This document shows positions 27,580 through 35,858 of a DNA stretch of 64,000 nt, piece after piece (position 1 is the stretch's first letter; each line of letters begins with the position of its first letter). The stretch is from NCBI GenBank assembly GCA_013141115.1, contig JABFRP010000002.1, positions 2,158,647 through 2,222,646 on the forward strand. Direction: 5' to 3'. The notes beneath the pieces are model-generated. The model did no database searches. It saw only the letters and a program-made list of their open reading frames with translations, and was not told the origin of the DNA. Position numbers and translations under genes: made by a program. Source of the stretch: Ferruginibacter sp. Lineage in GTDB: Bacteria > Bacteroidota > Bacteroidia > Chitinophagales > Chitinophagaceae.

Positions 27580-28278
27580 ATGGAAGCAGTAAAACCCAAA
27601 ATATTACTTTGCGAAGATGACACCAATCTTGGTATGGTATTAAAGAATTATTTAGAATTGAACGATTACGATGTAACACTGGAAAGAGACGGACGCCTGG
27701 GATTAGCAGCTTTTCAACGTGAAAAATTTGACATTTGTTTATTGGATGTAATGATGCCCAATATGGACGGATTTACACTGGGCGAAGAGATAAGGGATGT
27801 AAATCCTGATGTGCCTTTATTTTTCCTGAGCGCAAAAACAATGAAGGATGATATTATACAAGGCTACAAATTAGGTGCCGATGATTATATCACCAAGCCA
27901 TTTGACAGTGAAGTATTGCTGCATAAAATAAAAGCGATCTTAAAGCGAAATGAAGAAATGCATCGTGAAGAGGTAAATGCCGAATTTGATCTGGGCAATT
28001 ATCATTTTAACCCACGTTTACGGGAACTTACCATTGCTGGTAAAGTGCAGGTGCTTTCTCCAAAAGAAAATGAATTGCTTAAAATGCTGAGCGAATATAA
28101 AAATGATTTGCTGAGCCGTGAAATTGCATTGAAAAAAATATGGGGCAGCGATACCTACTTTAATGGCCGCAGCATGGATGTGTATATTGCCAAATTGCGT
28201 AAATATTTAAAAGAAGATTCGAGTATAGAAATTGTAAATATTCATGGTAATGGTTTTAGGTTGGTGGTTTCGGAATAA
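27580..28278 (+). CDS. OmpR/PhoB-type response regulator (orphan)
   Basis: A 232-residue regulator. The receiver (10-125) has CEDD, the phosphoacceptor in LLDVMMPNMDG near residue 54, and the lysine in YITKPFD near 105. The C-terminal winged helix (about 135-230) includes LSPKENELLKML and SMDVYIAKLRKYL. It resembles the RprY branch found in Bacteroidota. No histidine kinase gene is beside it, unlike the regulator at 62334, with which it shares organisation. Targets are unknown. Confidence 0.93.
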   Translation: MEAVKPKILLCEDDTNLGMVLKNYLELNDYDVTLERDGRLGLAAFQREKFDICLLDVMMPNMDGFTLGEEIRDVNPDVPLFFLSAKTMKDDIIQGYKLGADDYITKPFDSEVLLHKIKAILKRNEEMHREEVNAEFDLGNYHFNPRLRELTIAGKVQVLSPKENELLKMLSEYKNDLLSREIALKKIWGSDTYFNGRSMDVYIAKLRKYLKEDSSIEIVNIHGNGFRLVVSE

Positions 28279-28297
28279 TAATTAGATTATTTTATTC

Positions 28298-28690
28298 ATG
28301 TTAAGATTAATCATACCACTTCTAATAATGATTTTAAGTGCTGTTTCATGTTTTGAAATCTTAGGTATAGGTGATAATTCAGTATTAAAAGAAGTATATA
28401 ATAGCCAAGGTAGTAAAAAGGCAATATTATTTTCAAAGGAAGGTAATGCAACAGTTGATCTTTCTCTTCAAGTAACAGTTACTGGTTATGACTATAAACT
28501 TAGTGAGAAAGAAACCGGCAATACATTCACAGTTGATTCAGATCATAATGCTGCAAAGCAAGATACAGGTTCAATTGATTTTAACTGGTTGTCTAATGAT
28601 TCTCTCCAAATCGAATACGACAATAAATTGAGAGTATTTATTCAGCAGATGAAAATTGATGACGTTACTATTTTATACAAAAAAAGATAA
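28298..28690 (+). CDS. Small unrecognised lipoprotein
   Basis: A 130-residue product with a lipoprotein signal (LLIMILSAVSC, cysteine near residue 18). The mature part, with strands such as KKAILFSKEGNATVDLSLQV, is probably a beta-sandwich. No named family is recognised. It lies 19 bases after the response regulator and may be in the same transcript. It converges with ruvB. Confidence 0.65.
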   Translation: MLRLIIPLLIMILSAVSCFEILGIGDNSVLKEVYNSQGSKKAILFSKEGNATVDLSLQVTVTGYDYKLSEKETGNTFTVDSDHNAAKQDTGSIDFNWLSNDSLQIEYDNKLRVFIQQMKIDDVTILYKKR

Positions 28691-28693
28691 GAA

Positions 28694-29722
28694 TTACAGG
28701 TTAAACAGATTGTTTTGAGTGCCGCCACTGTGCGGCACTTTCCCTAAGTGCTTATAAGCTTTTTCTGTAGCTTCTCTTCCTCTTGCTGTACGTTGCAAAA
28801 ATCCTTCCTGTATCAAAAAAGGTTCGTACACTTCTTCAATAGTACCCGGCTCTTCGCCAACTGCAGTGGCAATGGTAGTAATACCAACGGGGCCGCCTTT
28901 AAATTTTTCTATTATGGTGGAGAGAATACGGTTGTCCATTTCATCTAAACCATAAGCATCTACATTTAATGCTTTTAAAGAGTGCTCGGTAATACCCAGG
29001 TCGATAACACCATTACCAATTACCTGGGCAAAATCTCTTACCCTTCTTAATAAACCGTTGGCAATACGTGGTGTGCCACGGCTACGCCCCGATATTTCTA
29101 CAGCAGCATCGCTGGTAATTTTGGTGCCTAATATTTTTGATGACCGGAGAATGATATTCTTTAAAGTAATAGCATCATAATATTCCAGTCTTGATTTTAT
29201 GCCAAAACGGGAAAGCAAGGGAGCCGTTAATAAACCACTTCTGGTAGTAGCGCCAATTAGCGTGAATGGATTTAGATTCAGCTGCACACTTCTGGCATTG
29301 GGGCCGCTGTCAATCATAATATCAATACGGTAATCTTCCATAGCAGCGTATAAATATTCTTCCACCACGGTACTTAACCGGTGTATCTCATCAATAAATA
29401 AAACATCGTTGGGCTCTAAATTGGTTAGCAAACCAGCAAGGTCGCCTGGTTTTTCTATTACCGGGCCACTGGTTTCTTTAATGCTTACCCCTAATTCGTT
29501 GGCAACAATTCTTGATAAAGTTGTTTTGCCTAAGCCTGGTGGGCCATGAAACAGGATATGATCCAACGCCTCTCCACGAAGCTTAGCCGCTTTTATAAAA
29601 ATGGTAATATTTTCTATGATCTGGCTTTGGCCACTAAAATCATTTATGGCAGCAGGCCTGATGGTGTTTTCAAATTCTTTATCTGCAAATGCTGCCTCGT
29701 TATTTAAATTGGGGTTTGCCAT
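28694..29722 (-). CDS. ruvB: Holliday junction branch migration helicase RuvB
   Basis: RuvB is the AAA+ motor that drives branch migration with RuvA. The 342-residue product matches the family length. Walker A is [13 protein letters not shown] near residue 60, Walker B is [10 protein letters not shown] near 110, and [11 protein letters not shown] near 155 is sensor 1. [17 protein letters not shown] near 215 carries the arginine finger region. The last third is the DNA-binding winged helix. ruvA and ruvC are not in the window. Confidence 0.97.
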   Translation of the reverse strand: MANPNLNNEAAFADKEFENTIRPAAINDFSGQSQIIENITIFIKAAKLRGEALDHILFHGPPGLGKTTLSRIVANELGVSIKETSGPVIEKPGDLAGLLTNLEPNDVLFIDEIHRLSTVVEEYLYAAMEDYRIDIMIDSGPNARSVQLNLNPFTLIGATTRSGLLTAPLLSRFGIKSRLEYYDAITLKNIILRSSKILGTKITSDAAVEISGRSRGTPRIANGLLRRVRDFAQVIGNGVIDLGITEHSLKALNVDAYGLDEMDNRILSTIIEKFKGGPVGITTIATAVGEEPGTIEEVYEPFLIQEGFLQRTARGREATEKAYKHLGKVPHSGGTQNNLFNL

Positions 29723-29772
29723 GTAGTAAAATTAGCAAATTAACCGAAGGGTTAAAAATAAATCCTGATTTT

Positions 29773-29788
29773 ATTTGTATGTACAAAT
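29773..29788. promoter_or_regulatory. Palindromic operator at the MarR gene promoter
   Basis: ATTTGTA-TG-TACAAAT is a perfect 7-bp inverted repeat with a 2-bp centre. It contains TTTG at 29774-29777, 21 bp before a -7 box TATCTTTG at 29799-29806, so a bound repressor would block the promoter. A near-identical site occurs at 30258-30273. Confidence 0.7.
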
Positions 29789-29814
29789 GAAATTACTTTA
29801 TCTTTGTAGGGTAA

Positions 29815-30240
29815 ATGAAATCATCTAATAGCCGTTTTAATAAATGCCTTTATTTTTCTACCAATGCGCTGGCACGTAAAGTAGAAAAACTTGCAGTGGA
29901 AAACTGGAAGAAGGTAGATCTTGCTCCAAGTCATGCCTATTTACTGATGATGGTTTTAGAAAATCCGGGAGCGCAACCAAGCTGTATTGCAGATGAAATG
30001 CAACTTACTCCCAGCACTATTACAAGACTGATAGAAAAACTGGAAGAAAAGAAACTGGTAATTCGCACAACAGAGGGAAAAATAACCAATGTGTACCCAA
30101 CACCAAAAGGAAAAGAATTGTTGCCCAAAATGAAAACATGTATGGGAGAATTTACAAAAACTTATACCGAAATACTAGGTGCCGAAGAAAGTATGCGAAT
30201 GGTACAGAACATTAATAAATTAACAGACAAACTGGAGTAG
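29815..30240 (+). CDS. MarR family transcriptional regulator
   Basis: A 141-residue winged-helix dimer typical of MarR. The recognition region is PSCIADEMQLTPSTITRLIEKL (near 60-80), followed by the wing KKLVIRTTEGKITNVYPT. MarR proteins usually repress their own gene and a neighbour and release DNA on binding a small phenolic or oxidised ligand. The promoter palindrome here and the matching one before the next gene support control of both. It starts 8 bases after the -7 box, so the leader is only a few bases. Confidence 0.92.
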   Translation: MKSSNSRFNKCLYFSTNALARKVEKLAVENWKKVDLAPSHAYLLMMVLENPGAQPSCIADEMQLTPSTITRLIEKLEEKKLVIRTTEGKITNVYPTPKGKELLPKMKTCMGEFTKTYTEILGAEESMRMVQNINKLTDKLE

Positions 30241-30257
30241 ATTTTTTTTATCTTTTC

Positions 30258-30273
30258 ATTTGTATATACAAGT
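30258..30273. promoter_or_regulatory. Second palindromic operator, before the NmrA-like gene
   Basis: ATTTGTA-TA-TACAAGT matches the MarR-promoter palindrome at 14 of 16 positions and keeps the inverted-repeat form with one mismatch. It lies 31 bases before the ATG at 30304. Confidence 0.68.
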
Positions 30274-30303
30274 ATAAATTAAACAAACAAAAACGATTTT
30301 ATT

Positions 30304-31191
30304 ATGAAGTACGTAATCACCGGTGGAGCAGGACATATTTCCACTCCATTAACAGAAAAATTATTAAGTGAAGGGCACCACGTAACTGTAATTGGCCGTA
30401 GTGCAGAAAAACTGCAACCGCTGGTAAATAAAGGCGCCAAAGCTGCTGTTGGTTTTGTAGAAGATGCGGCATTTGTAGCAATGGCATTTGCAGGTGCCGA
30501 TGCAGTGTACGCCATGATACCACCAAGTTTTGCAGCAGACAATTTCAGGCATTATCAAAACACTGTGGCAAGAAATTATGTTGATGCCATCGTAAGCAAC
30601 AGTATAAAGAATGTGGTAGTGCTAAGCAGTATTGGCGCACATATGGGCAATGGTGCTGGCCCCGTCGACGGGCTTGCAGATTTTGAAGACCTGCTAAAAA
30701 AACATAATAGCATCAATGCAAAATTTCTCCGTCCATCTTATTTTATGTATAACCTTTTTAACATGATACCACTAGTAAAAGGGATGAATATTGTGGGTAG
30801 TAATTTTGGTGGTACTGATGATAAATTAGTGTTGGTACATACCAACGATATTGCAGCTGCGGCAGCAGAAGAGTTGCTGGCATTAAAATTCACTGGTTTT
30901 TCTGTAAGATATATTGCAGGTGATGAAAAGACCGGTGCTGAAATTGCCATCGCATTAAGCGAAGCGATTGGTAAACCGGGTATTCCCTGGGTAGTATTTT
31001 CTGATGAACAATCGTTGGAAGGGATGAAGCAAGCCGGGGTGAAAGAAAGCATGGCAGAAGCATATACCACTATGGGCCGTGCAATAAGAGAAGGAAAAAT
31101 GCAGGAAGATTACTGGAAGAACCGTCCGGTATTGGGTAAAATAAAGCTGGATGATTTTGTAAAAGAATTTGCAGCAGCATTTAAAGCATAA
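30304..31191 (+). CDS. NAD(P)-binding NmrA/SDR-type oxidoreductase
   Basis: A 295-residue atypical short-chain dehydrogenase. It begins with a Rossmann motif, ITGGAGHISTPLTEKLL, and VTVIGRSAEKLQPL with an arginine that suggests NADPH. It has AVYAMIPPSF near residue 75 and KFLRPSYFMYNL near 140, as in NmrA-like and quinone-oxidoreductase (QorB-like) proteins. The catalytic YxxxK of classical SDRs is not evident. It follows a MarR regulator with a shared operator, suggesting induction by a stress compound such as a quinone. Confidence 0.85.
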   Translation: MKYVITGGAGHISTPLTEKLLSEGHHVTVIGRSAEKLQPLVNKGAKAAVGFVEDAAFVAMAFAGADAVYAMIPPSFAADNFRHYQNTVARNYVDAIVSNSIKNVVVLSSIGAHMGNGAGPVDGLADFEDLLKKHNSINAKFLRPSYFMYNLFNMIPLVKGMNIVGSNFGGTDDKLVLVHTNDIAAAAAEELLALKFTGFSVRYIAGDEKTGAEIAIALSEAIGKPGIPWVVFSDEQSLEGMKQAGVKESMAEAYTTMGRAIREGKMQEDYWKNRPVLGKIKLDDFVKEFAAAFKA

Positions 31192-31204
31192 ATGTATAAA
31201 CACA

Positions 31205-31238
31205 AAAAACCTCTGTTAATAAAATAACGGAGGTTTTT
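31205..31238. terminator. Bidirectional intrinsic terminator
   Basis: AAAAACCTCTGTTA pairs with TAACGGAGGTTTTT (one G-T pair) around a short loop. It has a T-run on both strands and separates the converging NmrA-like and 31256 genes. Confidence 0.88.
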
Positions 31239-31255
31239 AATTGAAGCAGGTTAAA

Positions 31256-31600
31256 TTATTTTTTATCGCCACTAAATAAGCCGCTTAATTTGTCTTTAAC
31301 ATTGTCAAAAACTTCTTCGGCTTTGTGTGCTGCATTTTTTGCAAACTCTTCTACTTTTTCTCCAGTTTCTCCGGGTATTACATCGCTTATTTTATCCATA
31401 ACACTTTCATCTTTCTTTGCTTCAGTTTGAGGAATTGGGGCAGCAGCAGCTGGTGAAGCGGAAGCAAACATATTGTCAACTGCACCACCAAGCATGGGGA
31501 ATTTTTCTTTTACAAAGTCTTTAATTGTTTCTATGCTTTTTGTGGCTTGCTCTGCACTTATGCCTGCTTTTTCGGTAAGGCGGTTAATTAATTCTTGCAT
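31256..31600 (-). CDS. Small hypothetical protein with helical, Ala-rich body
   Basis: A 114-residue soluble protein: an N-terminal helical part (ELINRLTEKAGISAEQA), an alanine/proline-rich linker (SASPAAAAPIPQ) and a lysine-rich helical tail ending SGLFSGDKK. The N-terminal pattern recalls small DUF2267/DUF2780-like helical domains, but I cannot assign one. It has no signal peptide. It stands alone with its own terminator, consistent with a small abundant or stress protein, which is only inference. Confidence 0.65.
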   Translation of the reverse strand: MQELINRLTEKAGISAEQATKSIETIKDFVKEKFPMLGGAVDNMFASASPAAAAPIPQTEAKKDESVMDKISDVIPGETGEKVEEFAKNAAHKAEEVFDNVKDKLSGLFSGDKK

Positions 31601-31833
31601 GATTTTTTATTTTAAATTTTGATTTGTAAAGATGACGCATTTTTAAAAGGAAAGGTTGTATTGCCAGGTAAAGCTATTGTTAATACTTACTTGCAAGGTA
31701 TTTTAGTGGCTTTGTAAAATGTTAAGTAGAATTACTGAATTTAAAAGGAACTCCTACGTAGTTTACATGGGGGCTCTGCTGACGAAATTTGATAAAAAAC
31801 TATTTATCAACTCAAAACTGTAAATCAGTAGCG

Positions 31834-34077
31834 CTATTCCGTATCAAACCTATCCACTCTTTCAATTCCTGGTAATGCAGTTAAGCGTTCCACCAATTCG
31901 TCCAGTTCTTCCTTATCATGTACAAATATTTTTACATTTCCCTGAAAAATGCCTTCCTTAGCTTCAATGGTCATTGCAGAAATATTAAACTTCATTTCAC
32001 CGCTGATAAGATTAGTTATTTTATGAATAACACCCACATCATCCAGCCCAATTATTTTTAAGCCGGTTAAAAAAGAGATCTCATTATTTTTTGCCCATTT
32101 AGTTTTTACTACACGATGGCCATAGTTAGATAACAGCCTTGTTGCATTGGGGCAATTGGTGCGGTGTATTTTTAAGCCTTCGCCGGTGGTTACAAAACCA
32201 AATACATCATCTCCGGGTATGGGTTTACAGCAGTTGGCCAAAGTATATTGTATCCTGTCGCTGCTTTCACCAAAAATAATCAGTTCAGCATCTTTATCTT
32301 TTTTATTATGATGTTTTAAGTGAGCATCGGTATCACCCTTTTCCTCGTGTTCATGTTTAACAGGTTTGGGAATAAATAGCCTGTCACCAGAGGCGGTAAA
32401 ATCCTTTAATTCTTTAAGGTCAATTTTTTTTATTGCGATTTCATACAATAAATCCAGCGAAGAATTAAGTTTATAAAAAGAAGCCAACTCTTCCATATTG
32501 TGCTGCGTCATCATACCGCCAATGGCTTCTAATTTTTTTTGCAGAATATGTTTGCCATCTTCTGCAACTTTTCTTTTTTCTTCTTTTAGTGTATCCTTAA
32601 TTTTTGTTTTGGCCTTAGTGGTAACAACCAGATTCAGCCATTCCTGGTTGGGCTTTTGTTTGGCACTGGTAATAATTTCTATTTGGTCGCCACTGCGTAG
32701 TTTATAACCAATAGGCACCAGTTTGTGATTAACTTTTGCACCAATACACCTGCTGCCTACTGCAGTATGTACATTAAATGCAAAATCCAATGCTGTAGCA
32801 CCAACCGGCAACATTTTTATATCGCCTTTAGGTGTGTATACATAAATTTCTTCTGTAAGAAAAGAGGTTTTAAAATCCTGTAAAAAATCAAGGGAATTGC
32901 TTTCGTTGTTGCCAAGCGCTTCACGTATTTGTTGAAACCATTTGTCAAAGCGGCTTTCGTCATCTTTGCCTTCTTTATATTTCCAATGTGCTGCCAAACC
33001 TTTTTCGGCAATTTCATTCATACGCTTGGTGCGTATCTGTACTTCAACCCATTTACCCTGTGGCCCCATTACAGTGGTGTGCAAGGCTTCGTAGCCATTA
33101 CTTTTAGGGTTGCTTAGCCAATCCCTTAAACGCTCAGGAGAAGGGTTGTAGGCATCGGTAATAATGCTGTACACTTTCCAGCATTCTTCTTTTTCTTTTT
33201 CAAGAGAAGCATCTACCAAAATGCGGATGGCAAAAAGATCGTATACTTCCTCAAAAGCCACACCTTTCTTTTTCATTTTTGTCCAGATGGAATGAATGCT
33301 TTTTGGGCGGCCATAAATTTCAAAAGTAAAACCCGATTTCTCCAGTTTTTCTTTTAATGGTCTTATAAAATCATTGATGTATTTAGTTCTTTCTCTTTTA
33401 GTATCGCTTAGTTTTTGAGCAATGTATTTGTAGGTATCCGGCTCCATGTATTTCATGGCCAGATCTTCCATTTCGGTTTTAATATTATACAAGCCCATGC
33501 GGTGTGCCAGTGGTGCATACACATAAACTGTTTCGCTGCTTATTTTTAACTGCTTCTCCCGTTTCATGCTATCCATGGTACGCATGTTATGCAAACGGTC
33601 GCTTAGTTTAATCAGAATCACCCTGGGGTCATCAGTAAGCGTAAGCAGGATTTTTTTAAAATTTTCGGCTTGCTGCGATGTGTTGGTATCCATCACCGTA
33701 CTTATTTTGGTGAGGCCATCCACAATCTTTGCAATCTCAATTCCAAACTCTCTTTTAATATCTTCTAAAGTAATATCAGTGTCTTCAACCGTATCATGCA
33801 GTAAAGCACAAATGGTGCTTCTAACGCCCAGGCCAATTTCTTCTACACAAATTTTTGCTACCGCCAAAGGATGCAGAATGTAAGGCTCGCCACTTTTGCG
33901 CCGCATGGTTTTATGCGCTTCGGCAGCCATTTCAAAAGCACTGCGTACTAATTCTTTATCACCAGGCTTTAATTTGGGTTTTAAAACACGGAGCAAGCCA
34001 CGGTATTGACGCAATATTTCTTTCTTTTCCTCCTCTTCATTGAGGTTATATTTAGGTATGTCCATTGTTGGTTCCAT
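31834..34077 (-). CDS. spoT: Bifunctional (p)ppGpp synthetase/hydrolase (Rel/Spo family)
   Basis: A 747-residue stringent-response enzyme. The hydrolase HD domain (about 45-200) includes HPLAVAKICVEE and LLHDTVEDTD, so it should be active. The synthetase domain (about 250-370) has GRPKSIHSIWTKMKKKG and YEALHTTVMGPQGKWVEVQIRT split by turns. TGS (about 405-465, YVYTPKGDIKMLPVGATALDFA) and a C-terminal ACT domain (about 670-747) follow. As the long Rel homologue it probably sets the (p)ppGpp level. A second ATG four codons in (34065) is also possible. Confidence 0.96.
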   Translation of the reverse strand: MEPTMDIPKYNLNEEEEKKEILRQYRGLLRVLKPKLKPGDKELVRSAFEMAAEAHKTMRRKSGEPYILHPLAVAKICVEEIGLGVRSTICALLHDTVEDTDITLEDIKREFGIEIAKIVDGLTKISTVMDTNTSQQAENFKKILLTLTDDPRVILIKLSDRLHNMRTMDSMKREKQLKISSETVYVYAPLAHRMGLYNIKTEMEDLAMKYMEPDTYKYIAQKLSDTKRERTKYINDFIRPLKEKLEKSGFTFEIYGRPKSIHSIWTKMKKKGVAFEEVYDLFAIRILVDASLEKEKEECWKVYSIITDAYNPSPERLRDWLSNPKSNGYEALHTTVMGPQGKWVEVQIRTKRMNEIAEKGLAAHWKYKEGKDDESRFDKWFQQIREALGNNESNSLDFLQDFKTSFLTEEIYVYTPKGDIKMLPVGATALDFAFNVHTAVGSRCIGAKVNHKLVPIGYKLRSGDQIEIITSAKQKPNQEWLNLVVTTKAKTKIKDTLKEEKRKVAEDGKHILQKKLEAIGGMMTQHNMEELASFYKLNSSLDLLYEIAIKKIDLKELKDFTASGDRLFIPKPVKHEHEEKGDTDAHLKHHNKKDKDAELIIFGESSDRIQYTLANCCKPIPGDDVFGFVTTGEGLKIHRTNCPNATRLLSNYGHRVVKTKWAKNNEISFLTGLKIIGLDDVGVIHKITNLISGEMKFNISAMTIEAKEGIFQGNVKIFVHDKEELDELVERLTALPGIERVDRFDTE

Positions 34078-34238
34078 CAGTAATAACGAATTTACGGAAA
34101 GACAAGGTAATGTGTTAATTTTAAAAGCGGAGAGGCTCGTAAGCTTAGCCCAGCTTTTACAAATCAGGCTAATAATATTAATTTTAAACTAAGAGACTTC
34201 CGAAAACAATTCTGTTTCTATTTTTTACAGAAATCCCT

Positions 34239-34246
34239 TACTTTTG
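34239..34246 (+). promoter_or_regulatory. -7 box of the tRNA-Leu gene
   Basis: TACTTTTG matches TAnnTTTG and lies 10 bases before the mature tRNA 5' end. GTTTC at 34214-34218, 20 bp upstream, may serve as the -33 element. Confidence 0.6.
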
Positions 34247-34256
34247 CACCCCCTAA

Positions 34257-34338
34257 CCGGATGTGGCGAAATTGGCAGACGCACCAGACTTAGGATCTGG
34301 CGGAGCAATCCATGTAGGTTCGACCCCTATCATCCGGA
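34257..34338 (+). tRNA. tRNA-Leu (anticodon UAG)
   Basis: The acceptor strands CCGGATG and CATCCGG pair perfectly over 7 bp, followed by discriminator A. The D-loop region TGGCGAAATTGGCAGACGCA is the usual leucine form. The anticodon stem CCAGA/TCTGG encloses CTTAGGA, giving anticodon TAG (reads CUA). A long variable arm precedes GGTTCGACCCC, the T arm. CCA is not encoded and must be added enzymatically. Confidence 0.96.
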
Positions 34339-34346
34339 CTTTTTTC

Positions 34347-34411
34347 AGTTAATTGGTTAATTTGTTTATTAGTATTTAAGTGTAAGTACCCAACAAATTA
34401 ACCAATTAACT
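34347..34411. repeat. Intergenic island 5: perfect 20-bp inverted repeat
   Basis: The 20-base arm at 34347-34366 (AGTTAATTGGTTAATTTGTT) is exactly complementary to 34392-34411, with a 25-base spacer. Further partial copies (TATTTAACTAATCAAC) follow. A T-run precedes the first arm, next to the tRNA end. It lies between tRNA-Leu and tig and may act in tRNA 3' processing or termination, but no T-run follows the second arm. Confidence 0.85.
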
Positions 34412-34434
34412 ATTTAACTAATCAACAACAAAAA

Positions 34435-35802
34435 ATGGCTACAGTAGTAAGAGAAAACATTGGTTTATTGCACGACAAATTAACCGTGAAAGTAAGTAAG
34501 GATGACTATTTTCCTGCCTTTGATAAAAAACTAAAAGAATATAGTAAGAACGCCAATATCCCGGGTTTTAGAAAGGGGATGGTGCCTGCCGGCATGATTA
34601 AGAAAATGTACGGAGGTTCAATCTTTACTGATGAGGTAATTAAAACTGTAGAAAAGGAATTATACAATTACCTGAATGCAGAAAAACCGGAAATTTTTGC
34701 TCAGCCTTTGCCATTAACCAATGATGTGGCACAAATGGATATTAATAATCCTGCTGACTACGAATTTGGTTTTGAAATGGGTTTAAAACCTGAATATACT
34801 TTAGCAGATATTAGTAAGGCAAAAGTTACCCTGCATAAAGTTACCGCTACTGATGCAATGGTGGATGAAGAAATAACCCGTATGCAAATTAAGGGCGGTA
34901 AAATGACCGAACCTGAAACTGTAGCTACTGAAGAAGATGTATTGAACATTTTATTTAAGGAAGCTGATAAAGAAAGTACAGCTGTTGAAGAAGGAGTATC
35001 GAAAGAAAACTCTGTAATTCTTAAATATTTAACTACCGCTACCCAGAAAAAATTTATGGGTAAAAAAATTGGCGAGACTGTTACGGTACAGTTAAGTAAA
35101 GCTTTTGACGAAGATAAGCTGGCGATGATATTGCAGGATCTGGGTTATGAGAAAGATGATAAAGAGGCTGCTAAAAAATATTTCAATTTAGAGATCGTTA
35201 AAATAGGGTTGGTTGAAAAAAGAGAATTAACCGAAGATTTCTTTAAAGAAATTTATCCTGCAAAAGAAATTAAAACAATAGAAGAATTAAAAGCTTCTAT
35301 AAAAGAAGAGATACAACAATACTGGGAAGCACAAAGCAAGAATCAGTTGCAAGATCAATTATACCATTATTTGATTGACGAAACTAAAATGGAATTTCCG
35401 GAAGAATTTTTAAAGCGCTGGTTACAAACCGGTGGCGAAAAACCTAAGACTGCTGAAGAAGCTGAAGCAGAATTTCCTGGCTTTAGCAATCAGTTAAAAT
35501 GGACTTTGATCAGCGATAAACTAATTCAGGATAATAAGCTGCAGGTTACCAATGAAGAGTTAAGAGAAAGTATGAAGACAGAGATTATGCGTTATTTTGG
35601 CACCATGAATTTAGGTGATGATGCCAGTTGGATTGAAAGCTATATAGACCGTATGATGAAAGATGAAAAGCAAGTGGATAGCAGCTATCGCCGCCTGATC
35701 ACCGATAAATTATTCAACTTTATGGAAACCCAGGTTAAACCAAAAGAGAAAGAAGTAACAGGTGATGAGTTGAATGGTATGATGCATAATCACCAACACT
35801 AA
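34435..35802 (+). CDS. tig: Trigger factor
   Basis: Ribosome-associated chaperone of 455 residues. The ribosome-binding tail has the signature IPGFRKGMVPAGMIKKMYG near residue 42. A PPIase-like middle region (about 150-245) and the helical C-terminal arms (about 260-440) follow, ending in histidine-rich MMHNHQH. The middle region diverges from the E. coli FKBP-type domain, so prolyl isomerase activity is uncertain. It is preceded by repeat island 5 and followed by a strong terminator. Confidence 0.9.
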   Translation: MATVVRENIGLLHDKLTVKVSKDDYFPAFDKKLKEYSKNANIPGFRKGMVPAGMIKKMYGGSIFTDEVIKTVEKELYNYLNAEKPEIFAQPLPLTNDVAQMDINNPADYEFGFEMGLKPEYTLADISKAKVTLHKVTATDAMVDEEITRMQIKGGKMTEPETVATEEDVLNILFKEADKESTAVEEGVSKENSVILKYLTTATQKKFMGKKIGETVTVQLSKAFDEDKLAMILQDLGYEKDDKEAAKKYFNLEIVKIGLVEKRELTEDFFKEIYPAKEIKTIEELKASIKEEIQQYWEAQSKNQLQDQLYHYLIDETKMEFPEEFLKRWLQTGGEKPKTAEEAEAEFPGFSNQLKWTLISDKLIQDNKLQVTNEELRESMKTEIMRYFGTMNLGDDASWIESYIDRMMKDEKQVDSSYRRLITDKLFNFMETQVKPKEKEVTGDELNGMMHNHQH

Positions 35803-35826
35803 GCAATTAACTAAGTAGTTATAAAT

Positions 35827-35856
35827 AAAAATCCCCGAAAATTTTCGGGGATTTTT
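35827..35856. terminator. Bidirectional intrinsic terminator between tig and the RNase G/E gene
   Basis: A perfect palindrome with the core ATCCCCGAAAATTTTCGGGG, flanked by A5 on the left and T5 on the right, between the converging tig and RNase G/E genes. Confidence 0.9.
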
Positions 35857-35858
35857 AT

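Noticed and set aside
31789..31810. TTGATAAA/TTTATCAA hairpin downstream of the 31256 gene's promoter side
   Set aside because: Short AT-only stem with no T-run; AT-rich gaps produce such hairpins often.
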